Source: Hydractinia symbiolongicarpus
Taxonomy: Eukaryota; Cnidaria; Hydrozoa; Anthoathecata; Hydractiniidae
Length of the DNA stretch: 64,000 nt
Direction: 5' to 3'
Assembly (NCBI RefSeq): GCF_029227915.1
Contig: NC_079882.1
Span: forward strand, 14,346,501-14,410,500
Shown here: one piece after another, positions 10,604 through 21,217 of the stretch
How positions within the stretch are numbered: the first letter of the stretch is position 1
Layout: each line of letters begins with the position of its first letter
Made by a program: the position numbers and the translations under genes
Notes under the pieces: generated by a model
Database searches by the model: none
What the model was told of the DNA's origin: nothing
What the model saw: the letters and a program-made list of their open reading frames with translations, nothing else

Positions 10604-10634
10604 GTTTAATGTGTTTTATCAACAAGTTAAACTC

Positions 10635-10838
10635 TCAATGCGATTTACCCTTATTCCTCCTGATACCTATATACGCAACAACAACACCCACAGCACCAGC
10701 CATGGCCATGTACAAGTGCTTTGCCGCGAATTTCACAATCTTAGCCGCAACTCTGAAAAAGAACGAGACCACGCTGCCAATAAACCCTGGAAGGACTGCA
10801 CCTGCTTTGTCTGCTAGGTACTTCAGGAATTTTCCTAG
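10635..10838 (-). pseudogene. Coiled-coil/glycine-rich protein, 3' part, cut off by a LINE
   Basis: It encodes the conserved C-terminus LGKFLKYLADKAG...SVVSFFFRVAAKIVKFAAKHLY and a hydrophobic end, matching the last 75 residues of the 436-aa protein at 42197-43507. Homology stops precisely at 10838, where a (CAAA)n LINE tail begins on the minus strand. The rest of the gene resumes at 15534. The two parts belong to one ancestral gene. Confidence 0.8.
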
Positions 10839-10859
10839 TTTGTTTGTTTGTTTGTTTGT
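10839..10859. repeat. (TTTG)n tail of the LINE
   Basis: Five TTTG units on the plus strand, i.e. a CAAA tail at the 3' end of the minus-strand LINE. It marks the target-primed reverse transcription end. Confidence 0.8.
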
Positions 10860-11050
10860 AAATTTATTTATAGTCGGTACATTATATACAAGTTTCGTGA
10901 AAAGAAAAATTATATGCATAGCTCTAAAAAGTAGTGCTAATCAAAACCGACTGAAATTAAAGTGCAAATAGAAATAATATTAAATAATATTAATTGAATG
11001 AGAGAAAATATTTTTAAATTTTTATATATACAAAAAAGAGTAAAATTTAA

Positions 11051-13964
11051 CTAAAAGCGTGTTTGGGACAATTCACATACCTCACAAAAACATTTACTTC
11101 CATTCCAACTTTTGATCGCATTTTTAAAAGTACTGAGAGACTCTAAGGATTTCAAGTGATTGGGTAATTTATTCCATATTTTTGGCCCCAGGGAAGAGAG
11201 ACTTTTTGTTCCAAAACTAACGGTATCTATATTTGGGACTGTTAAATTATTAACATTTTGTGATCTCACTGGTCTACCACTCCCATGAAATTTAAAGATA
11301 TCTTTAATGTATGTCGGATTGAGTTCGTGCAAAGTCTTATATATTTCTGGACATAATGTTTTAAGTCTATAGACGCTCATTTGGTATTTTCCTGCTTTCA
11401 AAAGGAGTTCGTCGTAAGTACTATCATTATCATTTAATAAGAAACGCAAAGCTCTCTTCTGAATTTGTTCAATCTTCAACAAAGATTTATATGAAGAGAA
11501 ATTCCATACTAAAGGGCAATAATTAAAGTTAGAGTATATAAAAATTTGTACCAGCGCTAATTTGGCTTTGTGAGATAAAAACGTGCTAAGTCTAAACAGT
11601 GCATTCAATTGTGCTGATGATTTTTTGATAAGTTTAGAAATGTGAGAGTCGAAATTCAAGCCATTATCAATGGTCACTCCTAGTAAATTAACTTCGCTTT
11701 CTGTTTTAATTAAATTGTCACCAATTTTTACCACTAAATCACAATTGTTACATTTATCTCTGGTGACAATGATTGATTGAAATTTTTTTGGATTGGCCAT
11801 CATTTTGTTATTTTTCAACAACACTAGTGCTATATTAGATTCACATTCTAAAAGTTTAATTAAGTTTGAAATTGAGTTTGAGAAAGCAGAAAGGGAATTG
11901 TCATCAGCGTAATTGTGTACACTGGCTTTTTTAATAAAATAAATAAAGTCATTAATAAAAATGTTAAATAAAATAGGTCCTAAAATTGATCCTTGGGGTA
12001 CTCCAGACAGAATTAATTGGAAAAGACTATGCTGATTATTTATGCGGGTAGATTGCTCTCTGTCAGAAAGGTACGATAAAAATTAGAAGTAGGGCATCCC
12101 GGCTAAAGCCATAGGCATTTAATTTAGCAATAAGTAAATCATGAGGCAGGCAATCAAAAGCTTTAGATAGATCCATTAAAACTGCACCAACTACGTAATG
12201 TTTATCTATTTTTTGTTTCCATTCTTCCAATAATCTTATAAGTACATGTTGTGTGCCATATGATTCCCTATAGGCTGATAAAAATTCTGAAAGTTTATTA
12301 TCAATATAATCAACAATTTGAGATTTAATTATTCTCTCATAAAATTTTGAAAATATATTTAAAATGCTGACTGGTCTATAGTTGTTTACACATAATTTAT
12401 CTTTCCCACCTTTATCAATAGGGGATACAGTAGCGCGTTTGGCTCTCCTCAGAAAAACAGAGAGACAAATACTGTTGTTAATAGCATTTGTTAAGGGTTT
12501 TATCAAATAAGGTTTTGCTAACTTCACCATTTTAGCCGTTATCTTGTCCTCTCCAGATGCCACACCTACTTTTAGATCCCCGAAAAGTTTAGAGACTTCA
12601 TTTTCCGAGACTTCCTTAAAGTTAAACAACATTTCATTATTTTGATCAATTAGTGAATTTTTAATTTCAAGAATACTAGGGTGATTTTTATATGTTTCCA
12701 GAATCTTTGAGATAACTTCATTTCTATTTTCAGATTGATAATTTCGTAGCGACACTGGTTTAACTCCACTATATTTTTATTCATTTTCATCCGTTACTAT
12801 AATATCATCGTAAACAATCATAATTTCATTAGAGCTCTTACCTGATTTGTTAGTAAGGAAAGGTTTAACAGTGCTCCAAAATTTCTTATTTTGAATAATG
12901 CCACCCTCCATAACACTATTAAAATGCTCTTTAATCGCCTGTCGTCCCATACTAACACACGTATTTCTTTGTTTTTTATATTTTGCCCTATTTTCATCTG
13001 TTCGATTTTTGTTAAAATTGTTTTTAAGACGAGATCTTGTGTAAATTGCTTTTCGTAATTTTTTATTCATAAACGGGCCTTCGTTACCCCGAACTAATTT
13101 AATTTTTATAGGTGCATGTTTATCAATTATATTTCGAAATTTCAGTACAAGGTTCTCATAACTTTCATTTGGATCTATGTTATCACAACAAAAATCTGTG
13201 CTCCTCACTTCTTCAAGAAAAACTTGCTCATCAAATTTTTTAAAACACCTATACGATATCTCTTTCGATTTTAAACGTACTAAAAAAGTCTTCATAAAAG
13301 TAGAAATCATATGGTGGTGGTCACTAAGTCCAGTTTCAAAAGATTTAGAATTATGGAAACATGCATGTTTATTTGTTAAAAACACATCTATTCGTGATGC
13401 ACGAGTATTTGTGAAACATGTTTTTTGTTTTATTAAATTTTTTAAATTGTAGGTTTCGCAAAAAGTTGTGAAACTGTCAAAACCTGTCGAACTTGAGTCA
13501 TCACAATCAATATTTATATCGCCCATGACTACAACATTATCATAAGTTTTGAAAGCCAAATCAAGTGAGCGTTCTATCTCAATAAAAAAGTTACTTAAGT
13601 TAGAAGATTCTGGTTGTCTATATACACTAAAAATGGCCCATTTTTTATTTCTCACTGTAATCTCAGAACAAATAACTTCATTTTTCTTTGGCTCAAGGTT
13701 CGATAATTGCTTACAAATCAGCCCTTTTTTGACGTATTCAATAAGTCCCCCTCCATTTTTATCCCTGTCCCTTCTGTTTCGTATTTCATAATTTTCAATA
13801 TCAAATTGAGCAGACGGAAATTCAAGGTTTAATTTAGTTTCTGCCAAAACAAAGTAATCTGGTGATATTTTTGTTACAACTTCGCGAACATCTACTATCT
13901 TGTTCCTTAAGGTATTTAAGTTTAAATAGCAAAGCAAAGGATTATTCGGATGCTTAAGCCGCAA
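11051..13964 (-). pseudogene. LINE ORF2: APE endonuclease and reverse transcriptase
   Basis: The endonuclease part (13964-12780) shows the exonuclease/endonuclease/phosphatase pattern: LNLNTLRNK, ETKL, RDRDKNGGGL, the catalytic GDINID and the terminal LSDHHHM. A TAA at 12777-12779 interrupts it in the same frame as the reverse transcriptase that follows. The RT part has NYRPVSIL, the metal-binding VLMDLSKAFDCLPHD, a frameshift near 12070, the catalytic NYADDNSLS at about 11900, and a thumb/C-terminal region with LLGVTIDNGLNF and PLVWNF. The single stop and the single shift inactivate ORF2. Confidence 0.9.
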
Positions 13965-14035
13965 ATGTTAAGCATTTTCTAAATCACATTCATTAGAAAA
14001 ACCATCCTTCTCCTTATTTGAGACATCACTTAAAG

Positions 14036-15218
14036 TTACGGAACACCCCAAGAAACCGTGTTTACATATAAAAAATTATTTAAATAATTCAAAAAATTAT
14101 TGGCTAAAAATGCTTTCCCATTATCATTTAAGTGTAGACCATCTTTCCACAAGTTGAGCTCTTTAATCATTTCGTTGTTTACAAAAATATGGTCGTGTGC
14201 AATAGCTTTATCTTCTACGGCTCTATTCACTTTATTAACTTTCTCAAAACATACTCGCTTGCACCTGATGATACTTGATATAAAAACTTTTTCCACGCCA
14301 TGCTCTTTACATTTATCTGCTATGTTAACGATGTTATTAGCAATTTTTTCTTCAGTATTGTCGTTTTCGTCCATATTAAGAAGATCGTTAATTCCTACGT
14401 GCAACACAACGATATCGGGGCGCTCGTCGATTAGGGTGGGTAGGGCATAATGGCCAAGATTCTTCACATTTGTACCTGGAAAACTTTTTATTCTTGCATC
14501 ACCATTTTTCAAGTGTCTATTAAATTCTCTTGTCTTAATTCCTTTAGGAATACTATCGCAGATGATTCTGATTTTTTTCTTCTCCGTGGCTGGCTCTCTC
14601 ATACCTTGTTGATCATTGTTAGTATTATAAAAGTATTTTTCCCTTTCCGGATAGTGACTTACAACTGGATTTAGCCTTCTGGGAGGAAACGTTATATTAC
14701 GTGCATTTGTTGACCCATTAGTTTGTGACAAAAACCTTCCACTTGATTGATTGTCAGAGTCTGTATTAACGTTTGTATTGTTAGGGTTTTCAAAGTTTAA
14801 AACCTCATGAGGAAGATTATCAAATCTATTTCTCGAAGTATAATCATAATAATTACTACCTGACTTTGTTGATGGTGGTCCTCTGGGGACTTTATGCCAA
14901 TTATCCATTTTTTCTGTTCTGGTTGACCGTGCTTGTATTACGTTGTTGTTGTTTTTCACAAAGTTGAATAATAAGATTCCTATATTCTTTTAATTCGTCC
15001 TTTAAAAAACTATTTTCTTGTCTAAGCTGTTCCACTAAATCATCAGAAAAACACTTTCGAGTTTGATCGATTTTATACGTAAAATATTCTTTTAGGTCAC
15101 TGATTTGTGTGACCAGACCTTGAAAAACTTCAAACTCACGACAACTGGAGATTTCTTTTGACAAGAAAGATTCTTCTTTTGCTGACGACATATTTAAACC
15201 ACTCTCTTCCGAAATCAC
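14036..15218 (-). pseudogene. LINE ORF1: coiled coil plus SGNH/GDSL esterase domain
   Basis: From 15218 an acidic start and a coiled coil (LKEYFTYKIDQTRKCF, VEQLRQENSFLKDELKEY) run to 14901. The frame then changes to one open from 14959 to 14036. That frame holds an esterase-like domain with CDSIPKGI (Ser-nucleophile block), PGTNV, VLHVGINDLL (the Gly-x-Asn-Asp block) and DGLHLND (Asp-x-x-His block). ORF1 proteins with such esterase domains are known from CR1-like LINEs and are thought to help RNP or lipid interactions. The overlap of frames implies one indel near 14930. Confidence 0.8.
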
Positions 15219-15533
15219 AAATTCTTCGTTATCTTCGTTACTGCATTTCTGTAAATCAACATTTTCGTTATCTGTTTTACAAAATCTATAACTTTGTTAA
15301 CCATTACTCTCTGTAACGTAAATAAAATCTTTATCACACAAAGTTTCCAATGTAGACTTTATTACATCAGGTTCTAAGTCTTTTGTATTATTTATTATGG
15401 CATCTGTGTCCGCTCTTTTTCTTTTTTTGTGAATTTCTCAGATTGAATCAATAACTTTCCTTTCAAAATCTAAAACATGAACTTGAGAACTGTACGATTG
15501 ACCGCCTTCGACCGCCATCATGATATTCAAAAA

Positions 15534-16617
15534 AGTCTTTCAAGCTGTTTGCGTCAAAACCTTTCCCACCTGTACTTCCTCTAGTTGCAGCAGCTCCTCC
15601 GCCACCTCCCACAGCAAGTGCGATGGTGGATATGAGCAGACCGATAGCCGAGACGATGCTCGCTATCGTCAAGCCTTGTTCATTGAAGATAATCTTGAGC
15701 TTTTCCACCAGTGACGTGTCATCCCCCGCGATTTTCATTAGAGTGTCTTTAATGTGTTTTAGTTGGCTCTGGGTATCTGAGGAAAGTAAACCGTGCGCTT
15801 TTCGTGCTTCTTCCTTTTTATCCTTTAGTTGTTCCAGCTCTTCCCTTGCCCTCGCGATGTCCTCGTTCCAGATAGCTAGCTGCTCCTCGGATACTCCAGG
15901 CGTAGCTTTTTTACTCTCGAGATGTTTTACCTTAGCCCCTGCCTTGTCTGTTTTGCTATCCTATGATATCATCTTACCCGTCAGCTGCTTCAGGTAGCCT
16001 CGCAACGTTTGAAGCTCGAGGTTGAGCCCTCTTCTTTCACGTTCCGTGACGCTTCCATCCCCGTCAAAGGAAGTATCTTCTATCAGACTCTCAGTCTCAT
16101 CGAGCACGTTCTCGAGCAGTGGTAGCATCTCTATTTCATCAGCCCTTTCTTCATTATTATTGAGTTCATTCATAAGTTTCTGGGCCGCTGCCTTACTACC
16201 CTTGTGTGGTGCGTTATAGTCGGTAAACCCCATGGCTTGCATGCGATTTGCCCTCAACCTCCGTTGTAGCTCGGCAACTGCTCTCAATTCACCATTCATT
16301 TTCGTAAGCTCTACACTATCGTAAATAAGCCGGTTCCCCTCGACCTTAAAAGCGTTGTAGTATCTCGCGATTGGCTCCCCCAGCTCCCCACTAAGAGATT
16401 CGTAAAAGCTATTAACCTTCGACCTCAGTAGTTCCCCCCTTGCCGTGAGAGTCGTGGTGTCAGTGAGGCCACCTTCACGAGGTGTTGCAGGCGTAGTGCT
16501 TGAACCGGAAATATCCTCGGGTTGAAGGATCTCACTCTCGGTACTAAACTCCTCCGGTTCATCTTGAATATCTCGCTCTGACGTAAAGTCATCTTCATAT
16601 ATTGGATTAGTAGGCAT
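15534..16617 (-). pseudogene. Coiled-coil/glycine-rich protein, 5' part, element E
   Basis: It starts MPTNPIYEDDFTSE at 16617 behind a TTGAATAAATG box shared with the divergent capsid gene. Acidic N-terminus, then ELLRSKVNSFYESLSGELGEP, GFTDYNAPHKGSK, an acidic EIEMLPLLENVLDETESLI block, and ERRGLNLELQTLRGYLKQL, to a TAG near 15960. After that come coiled-coil remnants, then TIASIVSAIGLLISTIALAV and a Gly-rich linker, all as in 42197-43507. A 1-nt deletion lies just before the LINE junction. The role is unknown; placement beside the capsid gene and a hydrophobic C-terminus suggest a virion membrane or scaffold protein. Confidence 0.75.
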
Positions 16618-16646
16618 TTATTCAACCCACAATTGCCTACTAATAA

Positions 16647-17917
16647 ATGTACGGAACTATCTTAAATCCGCATAAGAAATTAAAGACAGTGCTTGCCTTT
16701 TAGGGCAAGAAACAGCGTGTTAAAGTCTCCCATGTCCCTAGCACGATCAATCAGAACGAGGACTTGTACGTTGATGTACCAAACATGGGTCAGAATGATA
16801 TAATTTTTCCCGGCTCTCTCAAGCTCCTCTTTGATCTTGAATTAACGGGTACCAATACCACACGCACCATCGTTAGCAACATTGGCAAGGCCCTGGTTCA
16901 AAACCTTCGCATGAACTTGAACGGTCACGAAATCCAGAACATCTCGGACTACAACACCCCGGCAGTATATCGGGATCTCTGGCTGCCTAAATTTGAGCGC
17001 GATAACAACCTAATTCTAGAAGGTATCAACCCCAACGATGGTACAATCAGGGCTTTACAGGTAAAAGCTATCGATAATGTAGAAAATAATGAAGAAAAGG
17101 CGATTGTGGCAGCTTAAGGCAACACATTTTGCATCCCTATCGGCAAAGTGTTCGAACTTACGAGGGATCTACCATTCTACCAAGCAGGCTTACACGACAG
17201 GCTGCAGTTCGTAATACATTTTGCACCTCACGACCAAGTCATCAAAGATGCTGGTACGGCTGCTGCTGGAAGCACGGCAGCTAAGCCCGCTGATAGCGCT
17301 TATAAAATTACCAACATTTGCTTAGGGTTTGATAAAGTGACAAACAAGGGTCTCGCAAGCGCTATGATGTCCAGATACTCGATATTGGCCCTGCCCTACG
17401 AAAGGATCCTCCGCAGCAAAATGGTGACCATGAAAAAGGCCGACATCTCATACAACCTCCAGATCGCACTCCTGCCAAATCTCTGAAAGGCGTCCTACTG
17501 CTGTTCGTAGACCCGGGGAAAGTGAAGGCCTATAGCAGACTCAACGAGGTCTTCTACAACCCCAAGATCGAAAAAATCTCCATCACTGTCAAGGCCGAGC
17601 TGAATGAACTGTATAACCACGCCATGTTGCCGAAGGAGCATCTGGAACAAGTCTTTGAACTTTTCGGATCCCACGATAGCGAATTGACCATTGGGCAATT
17701 TTGTACGGAGCGCTATGTGTTGTTCATAGATTTTAGAGCAAGCCCAGATCACAGTCTCCATGGTTCTGGCAGAGCTTTTCAAAGGCTTAGCGATGGGATC
17801 ACCTTACATGTGACCAAGAAGGCGGATGAAACTGGGGATATTAAGTGCTACGTGTATCTATTGCAGGATGCGCAGTTGAACCTTTTGGATGGGCGCTTCC
17901 ACTCTGTTGAATATTAG
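16647..17917 (+). pseudogene. mcp: Major capsid protein, double-jelly-roll type by context, broken, element E
   Basis: The start is ATG 16647 after CTAATAA. An in-frame TAG occurs at codon 19, TAA near 17116, and a frameshift near 17485. Otherwise it follows the 413-aa B copy closely: KQRVKVSHVPSTI, DVPNMGQNDIIFPGSLKLLF, LWLPKFERDNNLILEGINPNDGTIRALQ, MFELTRDLPFYQAGLHDRLQF, YSILALPYERIL, FVDPGKVKAYS, then the end DGRFHSVEY. Assignment as capsid rests on size, abundance across copies and position beside ATPase/integrase module genes; I recognise the family from Maverick-like elements. The ORF is not functional. Confidence 0.75.
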
Positions 17918-17924
17918 AATAAAG

Positions 17925-18323
17925 ATGGCAACAATTGCCGTACTCGTGGCAGGTGCAGCGATTAACGCGTTGGCTTTTAGTGGCTCTAATTTTTTGTTCA
18001 GCAAACTCAGTGGGCACGGCGAAGAAGAGCGCAAAAGACACGATAAAGCGATCGAACAACTCCAAGCTGCTCAAAGCCAATGGGTGCGCGGAAGACAAGC
18101 AAAAATCGATTGGTACGACCAGCAACGGGAGCTTAAGCGCCAAGCTGGCGAAAGTTTGAAAGAGCTTGATGAGGGTATGAGGGACTATTACATCGCGACG
18201 ATTGAGAAGGGTCCTAAGTTATCCGACTTCTACATACCTAGCAAACAGCAACAAGACGGTGAGCTGACGTTCATCGTAGGGTCATTGACTTTGCTGGGTT
18301 TCGCCGTGTACAAGTATATGTAA
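17925..18323 (+). CDS. Small conserved membrane protein, intact, element E
   Basis: It is 132 aa, starting 8 bases after the capsid stop; the start is preceded by GAATAAAG, so the capsid poly(A) box and this start overlap. An N-terminal Gly/Ala-rich hydrophobic segment (VLVAGAAINALAFSGSNFLF) is followed by a charged helix (EEERKRHDKAIEQLQAAQ), then ESLKELDEGMRDYYIATIEK and a C-terminal hydrophobic hairpin (FIVGSLTLLGFAVYKY). The same gene follows the capsid gene in B (two copies) and F, and is separated from it by HNH in G. Function unknown; a virion membrane component is an inference. Confidence 0.8.
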   Translation: MATIAVLVAGAAINALAFSGSNFLFSKLSGHGEEERKRHDKAIEQLQAAQSQWVRGRQAKIDWYDQQRELKRQAGESLKELDEGMRDYYIATIEKGPKLSDFYIPSKQQQDGELTFIVGSLTLLGFAVYKYM

Positions 18324-18330
18324 GGAACAT

Positions 18331-18357
18331 TTTTGACATGTAATAAACATGTCAAAA
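18331..18357 (+). promoter_or_regulatory. Hairpin holding AATAAA and the integrase start codon
   Basis: TTTTGACATGT and ACATGTCAAAA flank the loop AATAA. The loop completes an AATAAA poly(A) box for the upstream gene, and the ATG at 18349 is in the 3' arm. The same arrangement recurs at 45277-45295, 46981-46999, 24937-24961 (reverse) and 31422-31445 (reverse). Confidence 0.6.
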
Positions 18358-19388
18358 GCACATATTGTTACGGCTGAAGAAGCAGAAAAACTAAGTCAAA
18401 TCTATTACCAACCGGAACATCTCTGGACAGGTCAAAAAGCCATTAAACTACTCACTGAACACTCTGGCCTTTCTAAAAAGAGTGTGACTCATTGGCTGAC
18501 TCGTCAACTCCTGTGGCTCAGGCATATCAAAGGCCCCAAACGCGTCAATTATCCGCATTTCACAATCACAAAGCCTAATGAAATGCACCAATTCGAAAGT
18601 GTATGGAAACACGTACAATTATATACTCACAGGCATCGACGTGGCTTCGCGCTACAAAGTGGCGAGAGCTTTGAAAACGAAAAAGGATAGTGAGGTCGCT
18701 GACATGCTCAAGGATATTTATAAAGCCGGACCTTTACCATATCCGAGTATATTCCAGTGTGATAACGGCAGTGAGTTCAAGTCTGCCGTGAGCAAGCTGC
18801 TAGAAAGCAAAGGTGTCGAGATAAAGCGAGCGACTACCAAGTATCACCACACTTTTACAGCTTTTGTCAAGGCCTGCAACAAGGTGCTCGCGGAGAGATT
18901 GTTCAAGCTGCAAGATGCGCAAGAGCTCGCCTCTAACGAAACTAGTACCACATGGGTTAAACACTTGTACACTATCGTGAAAAACATGAATAATACCAAG
19001 ACGCTCATGATCGACATGAAACCTTCGAAAGCCATCAAGCATCAAAAGTGAGCAGCACCCGGAGGAAAAACCATTACCCGAGGATGGCCTCTACTTGTAT
19101 CTGCTACAACTTGGGGGAGGAGCACGGTGATGCCAAAAGACGCGCTACTGACGCTTGGTGGAGTAAGAAAACGTATAGACTGGATCGTATACCCGTCTCC
19201 TGGTACCCGTCTCCTCTACTATTTGGCAGATGGGCCTGATCGAAGCCTTGTGGCTGAGGAAGTGATGCTAATACCGGAGGATGTTGAAGTAACTCCGGAG
19301 CATGTAAAAGACTGGTATATTTCACGAGTCGGATGGCCATTCCACCGGTTTCCCGCTGTGGGGAAACCGCTCAGTTGCCACTTGTAAG
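18349..19388 (+). pseudogene. DDE (retroviral-type) integrase, catalytically dead, element E
   Basis: The Zn-binding-like N-terminal region (LSQIYYQPEHLWTG...LSKKSVTHWLTRQ) and the core ILTGIDVASRYKVARAL are readable. A short deletion with a frameshift at about 18595 removes the first catalytic Asp (HQFD in B). The second Asp (FQCDNGSEF) is present, but the catalytic Glu is Lys (AFVKACNK, compared with AFVENFNK in B). The C-terminal WWSKKTYRLDRI and LADG module follow in other frames. The stop codon after EHVKDW has become TAT. Integrases of this family insert Mavericks into host DNA. Confidence 0.85.
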
Positions 19389-19393
19389 CATAG

Positions 19394-19420
19394 TTAATGT
19401 GAACCTGTAGCTCACATTAA
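19394..19420. terminator. Hairpin TTAATGTGAAC/GCTCACATTAA between integrase and px
   Basis: The inverted repeat lies between the convergent integrase (+) and px (-). The same hairpin is at 23850-23875 (reverse), about 46407-46431 and 48111-48135. It is followed in each case by the px gene end. Confidence 0.6.
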
Positions 19421-19494
19421 TACTTACCATAAAAGAATGTTCGATATCCCTGGAGGAGGTTAAGGCTTAGTAAAGAGTATTTTCAAGAGTACCT

Positions 19495-20034
19495 CTAAAG
19501 GTTCATCCTCAAAATCTTTATTCGGATCCCACAAATACAATAAAGGGGGTCAGTATAGAACGGATACCCATAGACGATACCGCAAATAACATCAGGTTCG
19601 ATATCAAGGTCGATGCTAACAAAGCGTCTATCTTCAATGGGAAACTTGAGTATGTCACTTATTTTTGTCAGATCCGCCAGATCCGAGAGCTTTAACTCAG
19701 GATCCTTGATAATCTCGTAACATAGCGCACCCCACCTATTTCTTTTAATATTAACAATATGCAGACCTCGGTTTTCAATATCAACCTCGAGCCTCTCATC
19801 TTCCTCCCCACATACTGTTGCCCACGGTTTTTCACCGGATGTCACTCTTTTTAGAATCTCGTCATCATTTGGATATACAAACCCCTCGTAGTACTCCCCA
19901 TTTCTAAATCTAAAATTTTCCAAACACTACGAACAATAACCAGTATTAGATCCTGCCTTGATGCAGCATCGCAGCACAGGCACTCTAATATCATAAAAGT
20001 TTCTAAGTTGTTGCCTCTGTACATAGGCTTCCAT
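19495..20034 (-). pseudogene. Conserved Maverick protein px, one internal stop, element E
   Basis: It starts MEAYVQRQQLRNFYDI at 20034 (box GTCAAAGAAAAAT). It shares LRCCIKAGSNTGY, an in-frame TAG where B has Gln (CLENFRFRNG follows), PNDDEIL, SGEKPWATV, HIVNI, CYEIIKDPELKLSDLADL and the GYPFYT block with the B gene; the C-terminus differs. No known domain was recognised. It has been kept in A, B, E and F, always as the first gene of the polymerase-side transcription unit, so it probably has a core role. Confidence 0.65.
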
Positions 20035-20094
20035 ATTTTTCTTTGACATTTAACTACCTTTTAACATACATCTGAAGTGGTCAAGCAGCGTCTA

Positions 20095-20352
20095 TCAGGT
20101 GTGTTTTTTATCAACGAAGGCTTCGGTACGTTTATTCGGTAAGAGGTGCTTCTTCGTACCGAGACGTATGACATCCTTCAGCGCCTGGCGCTTGTCAACA
20201 GCTGTTTTGTCAGGGGCTGGTGTATCAACTACATCGAATATTTCAGCGAGAACGGAAATTGTCTTTACTTTTAGTCTATAACGATAGAGGAAGGTGAGTA
20301 TCAAGATGTATGGTAATAGTATGGCGATATATAGACATACTTCGCATGGCAT
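20095..20352 (-). pseudogene. Membrane-anchored protein, C-terminally truncated, element E
   Basis: An N-terminal hydrophobic segment (LYIAILLPYILILTFLY) with a basic flank is followed by LAEIFDVVDTPAP and KKHLLPNKRTEAFVDKK, then a stop. The homologue at 51601-52245 is 214 aa, so two thirds are lost here. Next gene on the strand upstream is the HNH remnant, as in element A. Confidence 0.6.
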
Positions 20353-20640
20353 GTTTTTTCAAAGCAAAACTCTCGCAAGGGAACCCTCTGGGTGTTTTGA
20401 TGGTTTTTTTTTGTTGTTGCCGACTGGCACAGTGTGTGGTAGAAACCGGGGCGAGACGGCCGCCTCCAGGTAAGGCATGGTCTCGCCCGCCCATCCGTAC
20501 CCTTCAGCCAGGTCTAAGCTTGCTACCTCAATTTTACTATATATTGAGCTTCGTATATAGCTATTCAGTATCACCTCGAGTATTACCTGTGTGAAAATTC
20601 ACGCATCACCGGTTAGGTTGTTTACGCATCATGTAGAAAA
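20353..20640. other. Spacer between membrane-protein and HNH remnants, element E
   Basis: No coding homology was found to the sister elements. It has a T-rich run near 20405 and a GC-rich patch near 20450; nothing else was recognised. Confidence 0.35.
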
Positions 20641-20649
20641 CCTCTTGAT

Positions 20650-21217
20650 TATTCAGAAATGATAAACACTTTCTGAATGGATGAGGCAAATGAGTTTGTT
20701 CTTGTTTTTACCGACTTATACTGAAGAGGAGATATATCGACAGCCTTCTGTTTGGTTATCCTTGACCCACATGGGCTGCATGTTTGTGTAGTGGAGCTTC
20801 GCGAGTTGCACTTCTTCGCTTGGATATACCCCGTTCTCTCTATATTTAATGGGGGTTCTGTGGTCGAATTCTCAGGACCCTCGGTTGCCCTAGCACATAC
20901 CGTCTTTGAATTGGGCTTGGATAGGGCCAATGAAAGTGCAAATACCGCACTCCAGATACTCTTGAAAGGCAATCTCTCTATCACAGTTTAAAGCATTGCG
21001 AATCCTATTCAGAACAAGTTTATACTTATACCCAGCAAAATCACATTCCTTACAACGACTATGCTGTTTTCCATGATGGCATTTCGCTCGCTCCTTTGAC
21101 GCCTTTCCTATATTTAAGCCCTTGATACAAATTTTTTGTCCATTGTCCTTTTTTGTCGATCCTAAAATTATTCAAAGATAAAGGGTGATTACAGTGTGTA
21201 CATTGCTTAAACTCCAT
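20650..21217 (-). pseudogene. HNH endonuclease-like gene, degraded, element E
   Basis: It starts at ATG 21217, inside the last codons of the truncated polymerase. The Cys-rich start (CTHCNHPLSLNNFRIDKKGQ) matches the homologue at 2733. After that stops and shifts accumulate, and the HNH end can only be read as fragments near 20750-20830 (YIQAKKCNSR). The coding region has no intact catalytic block. Confidence 0.6.

Larger units (their letters stand above)
10839..15533 (-). mobile_element. CR1/jockey-superfamily LINE inserted in the element E coiled-coil gene
   Basis: A non-LTR retrotransposon of about 4.7 kb on the minus strand. The 3' end is a (CAAA)n tail at 10839-10859. It carries ORF2 (APE-type endonuclease plus reverse transcriptase) and ORF1 (coiled coil plus SGNH esterase). 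Both ends are defined by the split host gene: the gene reads up to 10838 on one side and from 15534 on the other, with only AGT repeated at both junctions, so any target-site duplication is very short. It is fairly long but mutated and so no longer autonomous. Confidence 0.85.

Noticed and set aside
14100-14674. Plus-strand open frames within the LINE
   Set aside because: They lie opposite the esterase-domain ORF1, which has clear motifs. No independent support.
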